From: Mycobacteriales bacterium
Lineage (GTDB): Bacteria; Actinomycetota; Actinomycetes; Mycobacteriales; SCTD01
Direction of reading: 5' to 3'
Assembly (NCBI GenBank): GCA_040902655.1
Contig: JBBDWV010000044.1
Location: forward strand, 1 to 64,000
DNA length: 64,000 bases
The notes below the pieces were generated by a model. The model saw only the letters and a list, made by a program, of their open reading frames with translations. It was not told the DNA's origin and ran no database searches. Below are positions 7,852 to 19,783 of this stretch, piece by piece. Position numbers and translations under genes: made by a program. How positions within the stretch are numbered: the stretch's first letter is position 1; every line of letters starts with the position of its first letter.

Positions 7852-9593
7852 GGCGACCGTTCGCGCTCCTCGCGCTGCTGCTGCTGCCGGCCTGCGGGCT
7901 GCCGCTGACCGAGGGGGTGCAGCCCGCCGGCCAGGTGGAGGCGGCGCGGGAGGAGCCGGCGCCGGTCCGCGTGATTCCGCCCGGTCCACAGCCGGGGGCC
8001 AGCCCGCAGGACATCGTCCGCGGCTTTCTCAACGCGCAGAGCAGCCCCGACGACGGCCACGCCGTGGCCCGGACGTTCCTGGCTCCCGGCACGACGTGGG
8101 ACGACGAGCAGGGGGCGGTCGTCTACCGCGCCCGCGGCTTCGTCGAGGGCACCGGCCAGGACCCGCTCACCTTCACGGTCCGCTTCGACACGACGGCCCG
8201 CATCCACCCGACTGGCGCCTTCGTCCTCGACGACGCCCCGGTTCCCGCGACCTACGTCGTGGGCCGGATGCCGTCCGGGGAGTACCGCCTGACATCGGTG
8301 CCTGCCGGCCTGCACCTGACCGGCAAGGCCCGCGAGCGCTCCTTCCGGCCGTACGACGTGCACTTCCTGGCCCGCGCGCTGGACGGGGAGGCGACCGGAC
8401 GGCTGGTGCCGGACCGGGTGTTCCTCCCGGAGACGGCGGCCCGTGCGTCGGCCCTGGTCGGAGCTCTGGTCGGCGGGGCGACCCCGCCCCTTCGCCCGGC
8501 GGTGACCAGCGCGCTCCCGGCGGGGACCGGGCTCGCCTCGCCGGTGGTGGAGCGGGACGGCGTGGTCACCGTCGACCTGACGGGCGAGGTCGAGGCGCTC
8601 GGGGCCCGGGGACGACAGCGGCTGTCCGCGCAGTTCGCGTGGACGCTGGTGCCCGCCTTCCAGGGGGTCCGGCTGCTGGTCGAGGGGCGGCCCTTCCAGG
8701 TCGAGGGCGCCGGGGAGGTGCAGAGCCGGAAGGACTGGCCGGAGTACCACCCCGCGGGGGTCGACCCGCAGGCCCCGCTCTACTACGTGCAGGGCCGCAA
8801 GCTGCGCAGCCTGGACGGCCCGCTGCCGGAGTCGGAGGCCACCGGCCCCGGCCCGCTGCCCGTCGACGCCGTCGCGGTCAGTCCGGCCGGCGGGGCGCTG
8901 GGCCTGCTCAGCCGTGTCGCGGACGACCTGGACGAGGTGCGCACGGGGCCGCCCGAGGGGCCGTTCGGCTCGCCAGTCCTGCGCCGACCCGGCCTCGGCT
9001 CGCTCTCGTGGGGACCCGGCGACCAGGGCCTGTGGCTGGTCGCGGACGGCGCTCGGCCCGCTGTCTGCCTGCTGGCGCCGGTCGGCCGGCCGCCCCGAGC
9101 AGACCCCTGTGCGGTGCCGTACGAGCAACCGACCGGCGCCGGACCGCTCAGCGGACTGCGGGTCTCCCGCGACGGCGCCCGGATCGCACTCGTCTTCGGC
9201 ACCGGCACGGCGCGCCGCCTCTACGTCGGCCGGATCGAGCCCGGACCCGCCGGGCCGCGGATCGACGTGGCCGCCGGTCCCGTGGCACGCCTGCTCACCG
9301 ACGTCACCGACGTGGCGTGGCAGTCCGGGACGACGCTGGCGGTGCTCGCCTCCTCCGGTGGCTCGCAGGTCGTGCTGTGGAACGTCACCGTGGACGGTTC
9401 CGCCGGACCGACGGTGGTCCAGCGGCCGGGGTTGTCCGGGGACGCGGTGAAGGTCGCGGCCGCAGCCGGCCGGCCGCTGGTCGTCGGTGCGCTGGTGGAC
9501 GGTCAGCCCCGGCTGTTCCGCGATACCGGTACCCTGTTCCGCGAGGTACCGGGGGGCGGAGAGGCCGGGAGCGCACCGGCCTATCCGGGCTGA
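7848..9593 (+). CDS. lpqB: LpqB lipoprotein
   Basis: LpqB is the lipoprotein that interacts with the MtrB sensor domain and modulates MtrAB signalling. The 581-residue product has a short signal peptide with a lipobox ending in Cys16 (LLPAC), a GerMN domain in the first half, and a beta-propeller-like C-terminal domain. The GTG start overlaps the mtrB stop as GTGA, which fixes the start and completes the mtrA-mtrB-lpqB order. Length and context match the family. Confidence 0.95.
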   Translation: MRRPFALLALLLLPACGLPLTEGVQPAGQVEAAREEPAPVRVIPPGPQPGASPQDIVRGFLNAQSSPDDGHAVARTFLAPGTTWDDEQGAVVYRARGFVEGTGQDPLTFTVRFDTTARIHPTGAFVLDDAPVPATYVVGRMPSGEYRLTSVPAGLHLTGKARERSFRPYDVHFLARALDGEATGRLVPDRVFLPETAARASALVGALVGGATPPLRPAVTSALPAGTGLASPVVERDGVVTVDLTGEVEALGARGRQRLSAQFAWTLVPAFQGVRLLVEGRPFQVEGAGEVQSRKDWPEYHPAGVDPQAPLYYVQGRKLRSLDGPLPESEATGPGPLPVDAVAVSPAGGALGLLSRVADDLDEVRTGPPEGPFGSPVLRRPGLGSLSWGPGDQGLWLVADGARPAVCLLAPVGRPPRADPCAVPYEQPTGAGPLSGLRVSRDGARIALVFGTGTARRLYVGRIEPGPAGPRIDVAAGPVARLLTDVTDVAWQSGTTLAVLASSGGSQVVLWNVTVDGSAGPTVVQRPGLSGDAVKVAAAAGRPLVVGALVDGQPRLFRDTGTLFREVPGGGEAGSAPAYPG

Positions 9594-9640
9594 TTCACAC
9601 TGCCCGGCTGATCCACAGCTCTCCCAGCTGATCCACAGCT
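9589..9640 (+). repeat. Three short direct repeats between lpqB and comF
   Basis: GCTGATTCACAC at 9589-9600 is followed by two copies of GCTGATCCACAGCT, at 9607-9620 and 9627-9640. The first copy contains the lpqB stop codon. Each full copy is part of the quasi-palindrome AGCTG-N5-CAGCT. The role is unknown. Confidence 0.6.
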
Positions 9641-9689
9641 GCCCTGGCGGCTCTTCCCCCGGCGTGGCGCGGGGCGCAGGGTCGTCGCC

Positions 9690-10424
9690 GTGCTGGCCGA
9701 CCTGCTCGACCTGGTCCTGCCACAGGAGTGCCCGGGTTGCGGCGGCTCCGGGCGGGGCCTGTGCGCGGCCTGCCTGGCCGGCTTCGGAGCGCCGCGCCGG
9801 CACCGACCCGACCCGTGCCCGCCGGGACTGCCCGACCTGGCGGTCGCGACGGCCTACGACGGGGTCGCCCGCGCTGTCCTGCTGGCGCACAAGGAGCACG
9901 GCCGGCTCGGGCTGGCCCGGCCGCTGGGTGCCGCCCTCGCTGGAGCGGTCACCCTGCTGGAGCTCCCGGCTCGCATCGTGCTGGTGCCGGTGCCCTCGTC
10001 GCCGGCGAGCGTGCGCGCGCGGGGGCACGACCACGCCCGCCGGCTCGCGACCGCGGCGGCGCGGCGGTTGCCGGCCGGTTGCGCCCGGCCGGTGCTGACC
10101 GGCGCCCGCCAGGTCGCCGACCAGGCCGGGCTGGACGCCGCGGCCCGCGCCGCCAACCTCGCCGGCGCGCTGCGGGCACGCCGGCGGCTCGACGGGCTGG
10201 TGGTCGTGGTCGTCGACGACGTGGTCACCACCGGTTCCACGCTCGTGGAGGCCGCCCGGGCGCTGCGGGCGGCCGGTGCCGACGTGCGCGGGGCGGCGGC
10301 GGTCGCAGCGACCGCGCGCCGGACAGGTGCGAAGCGGGTCGAACGGGGAAGGGCTGCGGCACCCGACGTGGTGGGCAGAGTTCGAGGGACGGCACCTCTG
10401 TCCAGCGGGCCCGGACCGGTCTAG
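9690..10424 (+). CDS. ComF family phosphoribosyltransferase-like protein
   Basis: This is a ComF/GntX-family protein. Members combine an N-terminal double zinc finger with a phosphoribosyltransferase fold and are linked to DNA uptake in competent bacteria. In this 244-residue protein the zinc motif is CPGCGGSGRGLCAAC at about 14-28. The PRPP-binding signature is VVVVVDDVVTTGSTL. The GTG start gives MLADLLDLVLPQECPGC, typical of actinobacterial ComF. The last 40 residues are not conserved. Its location between lpqB and hpf is common in actinobacteria. The role in this organism is unknown. Confidence 0.88.
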   Translation: MLADLLDLVLPQECPGCGGSGRGLCAACLAGFGAPRRHRPDPCPPGLPDLAVATAYDGVARAVLLAHKEHGRLGLARPLGAALAGAVTLLELPARIVLVPVPSSPASVRARGHDHARRLATAAARRLPAGCARPVLTGARQVADQAGLDAAARAANLAGALRARRRLDGLVVVVVDDVVTTGSTLVEAARALRAAGADVRGAAAVAATARRTGAKRVERGRAAAPDVVGRVRGTAPLSSGPGPV

Positions 10425-10576
10425 CGTCGGGGCAATGGCCCCGGACTCCGGGGTCCGCCGACTCGGAGAGGAGGCCAGTTCCGAGCACCAGCCGCTCCCT
10501 ACGCGAACACCCGAGCTGTGCGGGCGCAGCCCGCTGCGGCTCTGCCGTCGCCATCCCGATCTGCAGGAGGACCCGC

Positions 10577-11221
10577 GTGGACATCGTCGTCAAAGGCCGG
10601 AACGTCGAGGTGCCGGACCACTATCGCGAGCACGTGGCCGTCAAGTTGGCTCCCTCGGAACGCTTGGACTCGCGGGCCATCCGGATAGACGTCGAGCTCA
10701 TGCACGAAAAGAACCCTCGCCAGTCCGACCGCTGCCAGCGCATCGAGATCACCTGCTACAGCAAGGGTCCGGTGATCCGCGCCGAGGCCTGCGCCGCCGA
10801 CTTCTACGCCGCTCTCGACGCCGCGGTGCTCAAGCTCGAAGCGCGACTGCGCAAGGCGCACGACCGCCGCCGGGTGCACCACGGCCGGCACACCCCGCCC
10901 TCGGTGGCGGAGGCGACGGCCGGGCTGCCGGCCGACTTGCCGCCGCTGACGGCGCCGAGCAACGGCTCGTCCGCGGAGACGGCCTACGAAGCGGTGGCCC
11001 TGCTCGACCCGCCCGAGCCGGGCGCCGACGACACCGAGTCGCTCATCGTGCGCGACAAGACGCACAGCGCGGTGCCGATGACGACGGCCGACGCGCTGCA
11101 CGAGATGGAGCTGGTCGGCCACGACTTCTACCTGTTCGCCGACGCGGCGAGCGGGCTGCCCAGCGTCGTCTACCGGCGGCACGGCTACGACTACGGCGTC
11201 ATCCGGCTGGCGGCCGGCTGA
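10577..11221 (+). CDS. hpf: Long-form ribosome hibernation promoting factor
   Basis: This is a long-form HPF/RaiA-like protein that dimerises 70S ribosomes in stationary phase or stress. The 214-residue product starts with an S30AE domain (MDIVVKGRNVEVPDHYREHV) ending near residue 100. A Pro-rich linker follows, then the C-terminal dimerisation domain (TADALHEMELVGHDFYLFADA). A GCAGGAGG ribosome-binding site lies 6 nt before the GTG. The 150-bp leader contains a TAGCGT -10-like element at the end of comF, so independent transcription is likely. Confidence 0.95.
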   Translation: MDIVVKGRNVEVPDHYREHVAVKLAPSERLDSRAIRIDVELMHEKNPRQSDRCQRIEITCYSKGPVIRAEACAADFYAALDAAVLKLEARLRKAHDRRRVHHGRHTPPSVAEATAGLPADLPPLTAPSNGSSAETAYEAVALLDPPEPGADDTESLIVRDKTHSAVPMTTADALHEMELVGHDFYLFADAASGLPSVVYRRHGYDYGVIRLAAG

Positions 11222-11239
11222 GGCCGCCGCGCCCGTCCG

Positions 11240-11257
11240 GGGCAAGCGGCCTTGCCC
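11240..11257 (+). terminator. Hairpin downstream of hpf
   Basis: GGGCAAG at 11240-11246 pairs perfectly with CTTGCCC at 11251-11257 around a 4-nt loop, 18 bp after the hpf stop. It has no U-tract. It is a plausible hpf terminator. Confidence 0.5.
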
Positions 11258-11352
11258 GCGGCGGGTGCGTGACAGGATGGCCAAGTTCCCGGGTTCCCGG
11301 GACATCGGCGCGGCCGCACCGCCGTTGTGCGTCCGACGAGCTGGGAGGCTCC

Positions 11353-12066
11353 TTGACCGACATGCCGGCCCCGGGTCCTGTGCCTGCCCCCGGGGGTCTT
11401 GTCGTCGAGCCGATCCGCGTGCTCGTCGTCGACGATCACGCCCTGTTCCGCCGCGGCCTGCAGATGGTGCTCGAGCAGGAGCCCGACATCGAGGTGGTCG
11501 GTGAGGCCAGCGACGGCGCCGAGGCGATCACGGCCGCGACCGAGACGCTGCCCGACATCGTCCTGATGGACGTCCGGATGCCCAAGCGGGGCGGCATCGA
11601 CGCCTGCACCGCGATCCACGAGACGGTCCCGTCCTCGAAGATCATCATGCTGACGATCTCGGACGAGGAGGCCGACCTCTACGACGCCATCAAGGCCGGT
11701 GCGATGGGCTACCTGCTGAAGGAGATCTCCATCGAGGAGGTCGCCTCGGCGATCCGCGCCGTCCACGGCGGACAATCGCTGATCAGCCCGTCGATGGCGA
11801 GCAAGCTGCTCACCGAGTTCGCCACGATGATCAAGAAGACGGACGACCGGCAGCAGGTCCCGACCCCACGGCTCACCGACCGCGAGATGGAGGTCCTCAA
11901 GCTGGTCGCCAAGGGGATGAACAACCGCGACATCGCCAAGCAGTTGTTCATCAGCGAGAACACCGTGAAGAACCACATCCGCAACATCCTCGAGAAGCTC
12001 CAGTTGCACTCGCGGATGGAGGCCGTGGTCTACGCGGTCCGAGAGAAGCTGCTCGAGATCACCTGA
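11353..12066 (+). CDS. NarL/LuxR-family response regulator
   Basis: This is a two-domain response regulator. The receiver begins IRVLVVDDHALFRRGLQMVL, the phosphoacceptor Asp is in DIVLMDVRMPKRGG, and the conserved Lys is in YLLKEIS. The C-terminal LuxR-type HTH reads LTDREMEVLKLVAKGMNNRDIAKQ, then NTVKNHIRNILEKL. A GGGAGG motif lies 4 nt before a TTG (11353) and 13 nt before an ATG (11362). I used the TTG; the ATG is nearly as likely and would shorten the protein by three residues. No kinase gene is adjacent, so it is an orphan here. Its targets are unknown. Confidence 0.9.
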   Translation: MTDMPAPGPVPAPGGLVVEPIRVLVVDDHALFRRGLQMVLEQEPDIEVVGEASDGAEAITAATETLPDIVLMDVRMPKRGGIDACTAIHETVPSSKIIMLTISDEEADLYDAIKAGAMGYLLKEISIEEVASAIRAVHGGQSLISPSMASKLLTEFATMIKKTDDRQQVPTPRLTDREMEVLKLVAKGMNNRDIAKQLFISENTVKNHIRNILEKLQLHSRMEAVVYAVREKLLEIT

Positions 12067-12166
12067 CAGCCATCTTTGGTGGCGGTGCAGCCGCGGGTCG
12101 GCGCGGTGCGGGGGCGGTGGCCGGGTCGGTGGGTAGGGGGAGGCCGTCGGCCATGAGCCGGGAACA

Positions 12167-12185
12167 TACCCCCTCGGGGTAGCGT
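12167..12185 (+). promoter_or_regulatory. CsoR-like copper operator over a -10 box
   Basis: TACCCC-CTC-GGGGTA (12167-12181) is a perfect 6-3-6 palindrome of the type bound by CsoR copper-sensing repressors. Its right arm overlaps a TAGCGT -10 element (12180-12185). The copZ start lies 35 nt further on, so repression of copZ-copA in low copper is likely. No csoR gene is in the window. Confidence 0.75.
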
Positions 12186-12219
12186 TGACCCGGATTCGGT
12201 CCCACCCCAGGAGGACACC

Positions 12220-12429
12220 ATGGAGCAGCGCACCTACACCTACACCGTCACCGGCATGACCTGCGGCCATTGCGTCTCGTCGGTCAGCGAGGAGGTCGGC
12301 GCAGTGGCCGGCGTCTCGTCCGTGGACGTGGTGCTCGAGACCGGCGCCGTCACGGTGACCGGCAAGGGGATCTCCGACGAGGCGGTGCAGGCGGCCGTCG
12401 AGGAAGCCGGCTACTCGGTGGCCTCGTGA
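12220..12429 (+). CDS. copZ: CopZ-type copper chaperone
   Basis: This 69-residue cytosolic heavy-metal-associated domain protein carries the metal-binding motif GMTCGHC at about residues 9-15. It likely delivers Cu(I) to the CopA ATPase encoded two genes downstream. An AGGAGG ribosome-binding site lies 6 nt before the ATG, behind a CsoR-like operator. The stop overlaps the next gene's start, so the operon is translationally coupled. Confidence 0.93.
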   Translation: MEQRTYTYTVTGMTCGHCVSSVSEEVGAVAGVSSVDVVLETGAVTVTGKGISDEAVQAAVEEAGYSVAS

Positions 12430-13274
12430 GAGAGCTGACCCCTGCCGTCCGGCTCGGCGTCTTCGGTGTCGGCCTGGTGGCCGTGCTGGTGGGGGCGCTC
12501 GCGCTGGGACGGGCGACCGGTGACGTCGCGGATGCCGCTCCGCTGGAGGCCGGTGCGCACGCCGCGCACGGCGGCGACCGCCCCGGTCCGGACGTGGGCG
12601 CCGGGCCGCTGGGCACCACCCTGTCCGCCGGCGGGCTGCGCCTGGACGTCCCGACCACCACCCTGCCGGCCAGGCAGACGCGACCCTTCACCTTCCGGGT
12701 GCTCGGCGACGGCGGCCGGCCGGTCACCGCGTACGACGTCGAGCAGGGCAAGCAGATGCATCTCGTGCTGGTCAGTCGCGACCTGGCGCGGCACGCCCAC
12801 GTCCATCCGGAGCTCGCGGCCGACGGCACCTGGAGCGTCCCGCTGATCCTGGCCGCCGGCTCCTACCGCGCCGTCGCCGACTTCTCCACCGGCGGCGAGC
12901 GCCGCAGCCTCGCGGTCGACCTGGCCGTGCCCGGGCCGCTCGAGGCGCGGCCGCTGCCCGCGCCCGAGCCGACCGCGACCGTGGGCGACCTGCGCGTCGC
13001 ACTGTCCCGCGACGGCAGCGAGCTGTCCTTCACCGCCTCCCGCACCGACGGAACGCCCGTCGTCCCGCAGCCCTATCTCGGCGCGCGCGGCCATCTGGTC
13101 GCGTTCCGCGCCGGTGACCTGGCCTACACCCACGTCCACCCGGCCCGCGAGGAGGGCGCCACCACGACGTACGCCGCGCAGCTGCCCGGTCCGGGCAGCT
13201 ACCGGCTGTTCCTCGAACTGCGCGTCGACGACGTCGTACGGACCGTGCCCTTCACCCTGGAGTCGAGCGCATGA
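12426..13274 (+). CDS. Membrane-anchored, His-rich copper-operon protein
   Basis: The 282-residue protein has one N-terminal membrane segment (about residues 9-28), a His-containing stretch ([10 protein letters not shown]), and a long extracytoplasmic beta-rich region. Two similar motifs, HAHVHPE and YTHVHPA, occur about 110 residues apart, suggesting a duplicated metal-binding unit. Such proteins are common between copZ and copA in actinobacteria and may bind copper outside the membrane. That role is inferred from context and His spacing. GTGA and ATGA overlaps tie it to both neighbours. Confidence 0.75.
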   Translation: MRELTPAVRLGVFGVGLVAVLVGALALGRATGDVADAAPLEAGAHAAHGGDRPGPDVGAGPLGTTLSAGGLRLDVPTTTLPARQTRPFTFRVLGDGGRPVTAYDVEQGKQMHLVLVSRDLARHAHVHPELAADGTWSVPLILAAGSYRAVADFSTGGERRSLAVDLAVPGPLEARPLPAPEPTATVGDLRVALSRDGSELSFTASRTDGTPVVPQPYLGARGHLVAFRAGDLAYTHVHPAREEGATTTYAAQLPGPGSYRLFLELRVDDVVRTVPFTLESSA

Positions 13275-15622
13275 GCGCACTGGACCTGCCCGTGCAGGGG
13301 ATGACCTGCGCCTCCTGCGCGAACCGCATCGAGCGCAAGCTCAACAAGCTCGACGGCGTCACCGCGACGGTCAACTACGCCACCGAGCAGGCGTCCGTGG
13401 AGTACGACGAGACCGCCGTGACCCCGCAGGACCTCGTCCGGGCCGTGGAGGCTGCCGGCTACAAGGCGGTGCTCCCGACACCGCAGGCGATGGACCAGCC
13501 GCGGGCCGAGCCGCTCGACCCGACGACGTCGCTGCGGCGCCGGCTGGCCGTCTCCTGGGCGCTGACCCTGCCCGTACTGGCGCTGTCGATGGTGCCGGCG
13601 CTGCAGTTCGACAACTGGCAGTGGGTCGCGCTCCAGCTGACCACGCCGGTCGTGCTGTGGGGGGCCTGGCCGTTCCACCGCGTCGCGTGGGCCAACCTCA
13701 GGCTCGGCACGGCGTCGATGGACACGTTGGTGTCCATGGGCGCGCTGGTCAGCTGGGTCTACTCCATCGTCGTGCTGCTGACGACGGCCGCGGGCGACAC
13801 CGGCTTCCGGATGCCGTTCGAGCTGCGGATCGGCTCGCACGGCAGCACCCCGGAGCTCTACCTGGAGGTCGGGGCTGCGCTGACCGCCTTCCTGCTCGCC
13901 GGCCGCTACCTCGAGGCCCGCGCCAAGCGGAGCAGCGGTGCCGCACTCCAGGCACTGCTGCAGCTGGGCGCCAAGGAGGCCGCGCGGCTGACGGCGGACG
14001 GGCGCGAGGAGCGGGTGCCGGTCGACGCGCTGGCGGTCGGCGACCGCTTCGTCGTCCGACCGGGCGAGAAGATCGCTACCGACGGGGTGGTGGTGGAGGG
14101 TCGCAGCGCCGTGGACCTGTCCCTGCTGACCGGCGAGTCCGTGCCGGTCGAGGTGGGGGAGGGCGACGGCGTCACCGGTGCGACCGTCAACGTCGGCGGT
14201 CGCCTGGTCGTGGAGGCCACCCGCGTCGGCAGCGATACGGCGCTGGCGCAGATCGGCCGGCTGGTCACCGCCGCGCAGACCGGCAAGGCGCCGGTCCAGC
14301 GGCTGGCCGACCGGGTCGCCGCGGTCTTCGTGCCGATCGTGATCGCGTTGTCGGTCGCGGGTCTGGGCTGGTGGCTCGGCGCCGGTGCCTCCACCGCCAA
14401 GGCGATCACGGTCGCCGTCGCGGTGCTGGTGATCGCCTGCCCCTGCGCCCTCGGGCTCGCCACGCCCACCGCGCTGCTGGTCGGGACCGGCCGCGGTGCG
14501 CAGCTGGGCATCCTCATCAAGGGACCGGAGGTGCTCGAGAGCACCCGGCGGATCGACACGGTCGTGCTCGACAAGACCGGCACGGTCACCACCGGGCAGA
14601 TGTCGCTGGTCTCGGTGCACACGGCCGGCGCCGACGAGCGCGAGGTGCTGCGCCTGGTGGGTGCGCTGGAGGACGCCAGCGAGCACCCGATCGCGCGGGC
14701 GATCGCCGAGGCGGCCCGCGAACGGGTCGGCCCGTTGCCCCCCGTGGAGTCCTTCGACAACCGCGAGGGGCTGGGGGTGCAGGGTGTCGTGGACGGCTAC
14801 GCGCTCGTCGTCGGCCGCCCGCAGCTGCTGGCTGACCGGTCGCTGCGCATGCCCGAGCAGCTGCAGGCGGAGGTGGACGCCGCGCGAGCCGCCGGTCGTA
14901 CCGTCGTCGTCGCCGGCTGGGACGGACAGGTGCGGGCGGCGCTGGTGGTCGCCGACACCGTCAAGTCGAGCAGTGCGTCGGCGGTCCGGCGGCTGCGCGC
15001 GCTCGGGCTGCACCCGGTGCTGCTGACCGGCGACAACGAGGCGACCGCGCGCGCGGGCGCGCAGGAGGTGGGCATCGACGAGGTCGTCGCCGACGTGCTG
15101 CCGGCCGACAAGGTGTCGGTCGTGAAGCGGCTGCAGGAGCAGGGCCGGGTCGTGGCGATGGTGGGTGACGGCGTCAACGACGCCCCCGCGCTCGCGCAGG
15201 CCGACCTCGGCCTGGCCATCGGCACCGGCACCGACGTGGCGATCGAAGCGAGCGACCTGACGCTCGTGCGCGGCGACCTCACCGCCGCTGCCGACGCGAT
15301 CCGGCTGAGCCGTCGCACGCTGCGCGTCATCAAGGGCAACCTGTTCTGGGCCTTCGCCTACAACGTGCTCGGCATCCCGCTCGCGCTCGCGGGGCTGCTC
15401 AACCCGGTCATCGCCGCGGCGGCCATGGCCTTCTCGAGCGTGTTCGTCGTAACCAACTCGCTGCGGCTGCGGGGGTTCAGCTCCGAGCCGGCGCGGGCGG
15501 CGTCGGCGCGGACAGCCGATGCGCCGACAGGCGAAGCGCGGGCGGACGAGGCGCGGCCGCAGCCGGCGCGTCCCCAGGAGCCGGTGCGGTCCAGCTGGGA
15601 GCGCCGCCACTACACCAGTTGA
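13271..15622 (+). CDS. copA: CopA copper-exporting P1B-type ATPase
   Basis: This 783-residue pump exports Cu(I) at the expense of ATP. An N-terminal heavy-metal domain has GMTCASC at about residues 11-17. Membrane helices follow, then the actuator motif TGES, the ion-binding CPC in helix 6 (about residue 390), the phosphorylation motif DKTGT (about 434), the HP motif (SEHPIARAI), and [10 protein letters not shown] (about 632). It is the last gene of the copper operon, overlapping the preceding gene by ATGA. The C-terminal tail is Ala/Arg-rich and not conserved. Specificity for Cu(I) follows from the CPC motif and from copZ. Confidence 0.96.
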   Translation: MSALDLPVQGMTCASCANRIERKLNKLDGVTATVNYATEQASVEYDETAVTPQDLVRAVEAAGYKAVLPTPQAMDQPRAEPLDPTTSLRRRLAVSWALTLPVLALSMVPALQFDNWQWVALQLTTPVVLWGAWPFHRVAWANLRLGTASMDTLVSMGALVSWVYSIVVLLTTAAGDTGFRMPFELRIGSHGSTPELYLEVGAALTAFLLAGRYLEARAKRSSGAALQALLQLGAKEAARLTADGREERVPVDALAVGDRFVVRPGEKIATDGVVVEGRSAVDLSLLTGESVPVEVGEGDGVTGATVNVGGRLVVEATRVGSDTALAQIGRLVTAAQTGKAPVQRLADRVAAVFVPIVIALSVAGLGWWLGAGASTAKAITVAVAVLVIACPCALGLATPTALLVGTGRGAQLGILIKGPEVLESTRRIDTVVLDKTGTVTTGQMSLVSVHTAGADEREVLRLVGALEDASEHPIARAIAEAARERVGPLPPVESFDNREGLGVQGVVDGYALVVGRPQLLADRSLRMPEQLQAEVDAARAAGRTVVVAGWDGQVRAALVVADTVKSSSASAVRRLRALGLHPVLLTGDNEATARAGAQEVGIDEVVADVLPADKVSVVKRLQEQGRVVAMVGDGVNDAPALAQADLGLAIGTGTDVAIEASDLTLVRGDLTAAADAIRLSRRTLRVIKGNLFWAFAYNVLGIPLALAGLLNPVIAAAAMAFSSVFVVTNSLRLRGFSSEPARAASARTADAPTGEARADEARPQPARPQEPVRSSWERRHYTS

Positions 15623-15632
15623 CCCCGCGGCT

Positions 15633-15685
15633 CCTTGCGTCCTACGGAGGGGTCACCCCCACGCGGAGCTTGGTAGGACGCAAGG
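15633..15685. repeat. 13-bp perfect inverted repeat after copA
   Basis: CCTTGCGTCCTAC at 15633-15645 is exactly inverted as GTAGGACGCAAGG at 15673-15685. The 27-nt spacer holds a nested GGGGT-C-ACCCC palindrome. It lies 11 bp beyond the copA stop and could terminate copA, or serve both strands. The left arm also contains the stop codon of a decayed leftward GNAT fragment. Confidence 0.7.
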
Positions 15686-15848
15686 GCTCGACCCGCGGCA
15701 GGCCGAGCAGCGTGCCGTCGCGCGCCTCCACCACGGCGACATTGGCGTTCGTCCCCGCCGCCCACTCCTCGGCACGACGTCGTCGACGTGGCCCAGCCCC
15801 CAGCAGCCGCTCGGTCCGCAGCTCGGTGGGCGCCGGCGGCCGCTCCGT
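15642..15848 (-). pseudogene. GNAT acetyltransferase remnant, N-terminal and middle parts
   Basis: A leftward frame reads PTELRTERLL, the usual first strand of RimJ/RimL-type GNAT proteins. It then jumps to EEWAAGTNANVAVVEARDGTLLG, which resembles the central acetyl-CoA-side strands, and stops after about 20 more residues. The expected ~50 residues between these parts and the C-terminal half are missing. An ATG (15857-15859) lies just upstream but in another frame. I read this as a deleted, frameshifted gene. The match is by eye to family patterns only. Confidence 0.55.
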
Positions 15849-15855
15849 GACGTCC

Positions 15856-15960
15856 TCATCGGTCGCCTGGGAGCAGCCCGCCGGGCCAGCAGTCCACGTG
15901 CTTGCCGCGGTGCAGCATCCCGCCGCGCAGGACGCCCTCGTTCACGGCAGCATTGGGCCC
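15856..15960 (-). pseudogene. GNAT acetyltransferase remnant, C-terminal part
   Basis: A second leftward frame encodes NEGVLRGGMLHRGKHVDCW followed by GGLLPGDR and a stop. This matches the C-terminal strand-helix pattern of RimJ/RimL-type GNAT enzymes (EGVLR...RG...D). No start or N-terminal part is present. Its TGA overlaps an ATG as ATGA at the head of the second remnant, so two tandem GNAT genes probably once lay here and were largely lost beside secA. Confidence 0.5.
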
Positions 15961-16041
15961 AACGCCGGACCGGCCGAGGGGACGATCTCGCACGCGCGGC
16001 GCCTACGATGACCCAGACGTCCTACCGAAGAGGTGCAACGC

Positions 16042-18990
<2,949 letters not shown>

Positions 18991-19183
18991 CTTCGGGATC
19001 CGCCCGGCGCTCCGCGGTCCAGCAGGCGACGTGAGGCTCTTCCGCACTGTCTCCGCCCGCCCGCCGCCGTGGGGTCGGGGGTGCGCCCGACAGGGTGATG
19101 CAGGAGAGCGCAAGATTTCCCAGAACGTGACCTCTCCTGCACAAGCCGCTGCACAACAGGTCCGCCAGCTGTCGGTGCCTGGC

Positions 19184-19762
19184 TCAGAGGCCGACCAGCT
19201 CCGTGCAGCACCAGCGGCCATCGACGTCCTCCAGCCGCAGGGCGAAGGCCGCCATCCGCGGACCGCGCCGCACGGTTGCGCAGACCTCGGCCACCCCCTC
19301 GGCGCGCTCCTGCACGTGCAGGCTGCGTACCGCTCCGGTGCCGGGGCGCAGGCCGGTGGGGGCCGCCGCGGCGTGCACCGCCTGCTCGAGCTGCAGGAAG
19401 AGCTCCGGTGTCGTCAGCCGCTGCAGCTGACGGACTGCTCGTACGCCGGCCAGGACCTCGAGCAGCCCCTGCACCAGAGCCCGCGCCACCGTGCGCGCCG
19501 GCGGCAGCTCGTCCACGGGAGTACGGATCCGGTCGGGGGTCACGTCGTCGGCAGGCCTGGACGGCAGATCCGGAACGAGCCGCAGCGGGACGGAGACCAG
19601 GGCGCGCAGCGGCCCCCACGGCGTGGCCGGGGCAGCGACGTGGGCCAGTGGCAGCTCGTCGTCGTAGGGCGGCTCGCTGGCGGGGACCGGCAGCAGGCGC
19701 AGCACCGGCAGGGTGGCCGGCGGGACGAGGCGCAGCGGCGCCTCGGGTGAGGGAACGGACAT
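19184..19762 (-). CDS. Rv3235-family protein
   Basis: This 192-residue protein resembles the actinobacterial Rv3235 family, whose function is unknown and whose genes usually lie near secA. The N-terminal half is Pro-rich. The conserved part is the C-terminal 100 residues (ARALVQGLLEVLAGVRAVRQL, then RMAAFALRLEDVDGRWCCTEL). It lies 21 bp after the LysM gene in the same direction, so the two are probably cotranscribed. The 190 bp between it and the convergent secA holds no recognisable gene. Confidence 0.8.
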   Translation of the reverse strand: MSVPSPEAPLRLVPPATLPVLRLLPVPASEPPYDDELPLAHVAAPATPWGPLRALVSVPLRLVPDLPSRPADDVTPDRIRTPVDELPPARTVARALVQGLLEVLAGVRAVRQLQRLTTPELFLQLEQAVHAAAAPTGLRPGTGAVRSLHVQERAEGVAEVCATVRRGPRMAAFALRLEDVDGRWCCTELVGL

Positions 19763-19783
19763 GGAGTCCTCCGGAGAGTGGGC

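Noticed and set aside
7206-10034. Very long open frame antisense to mtrB, lpqB and comF
   Set aside because: It is the codon-bias shadow of known genes, has low-complexity Arg/Gly/Asp composition and no motif.
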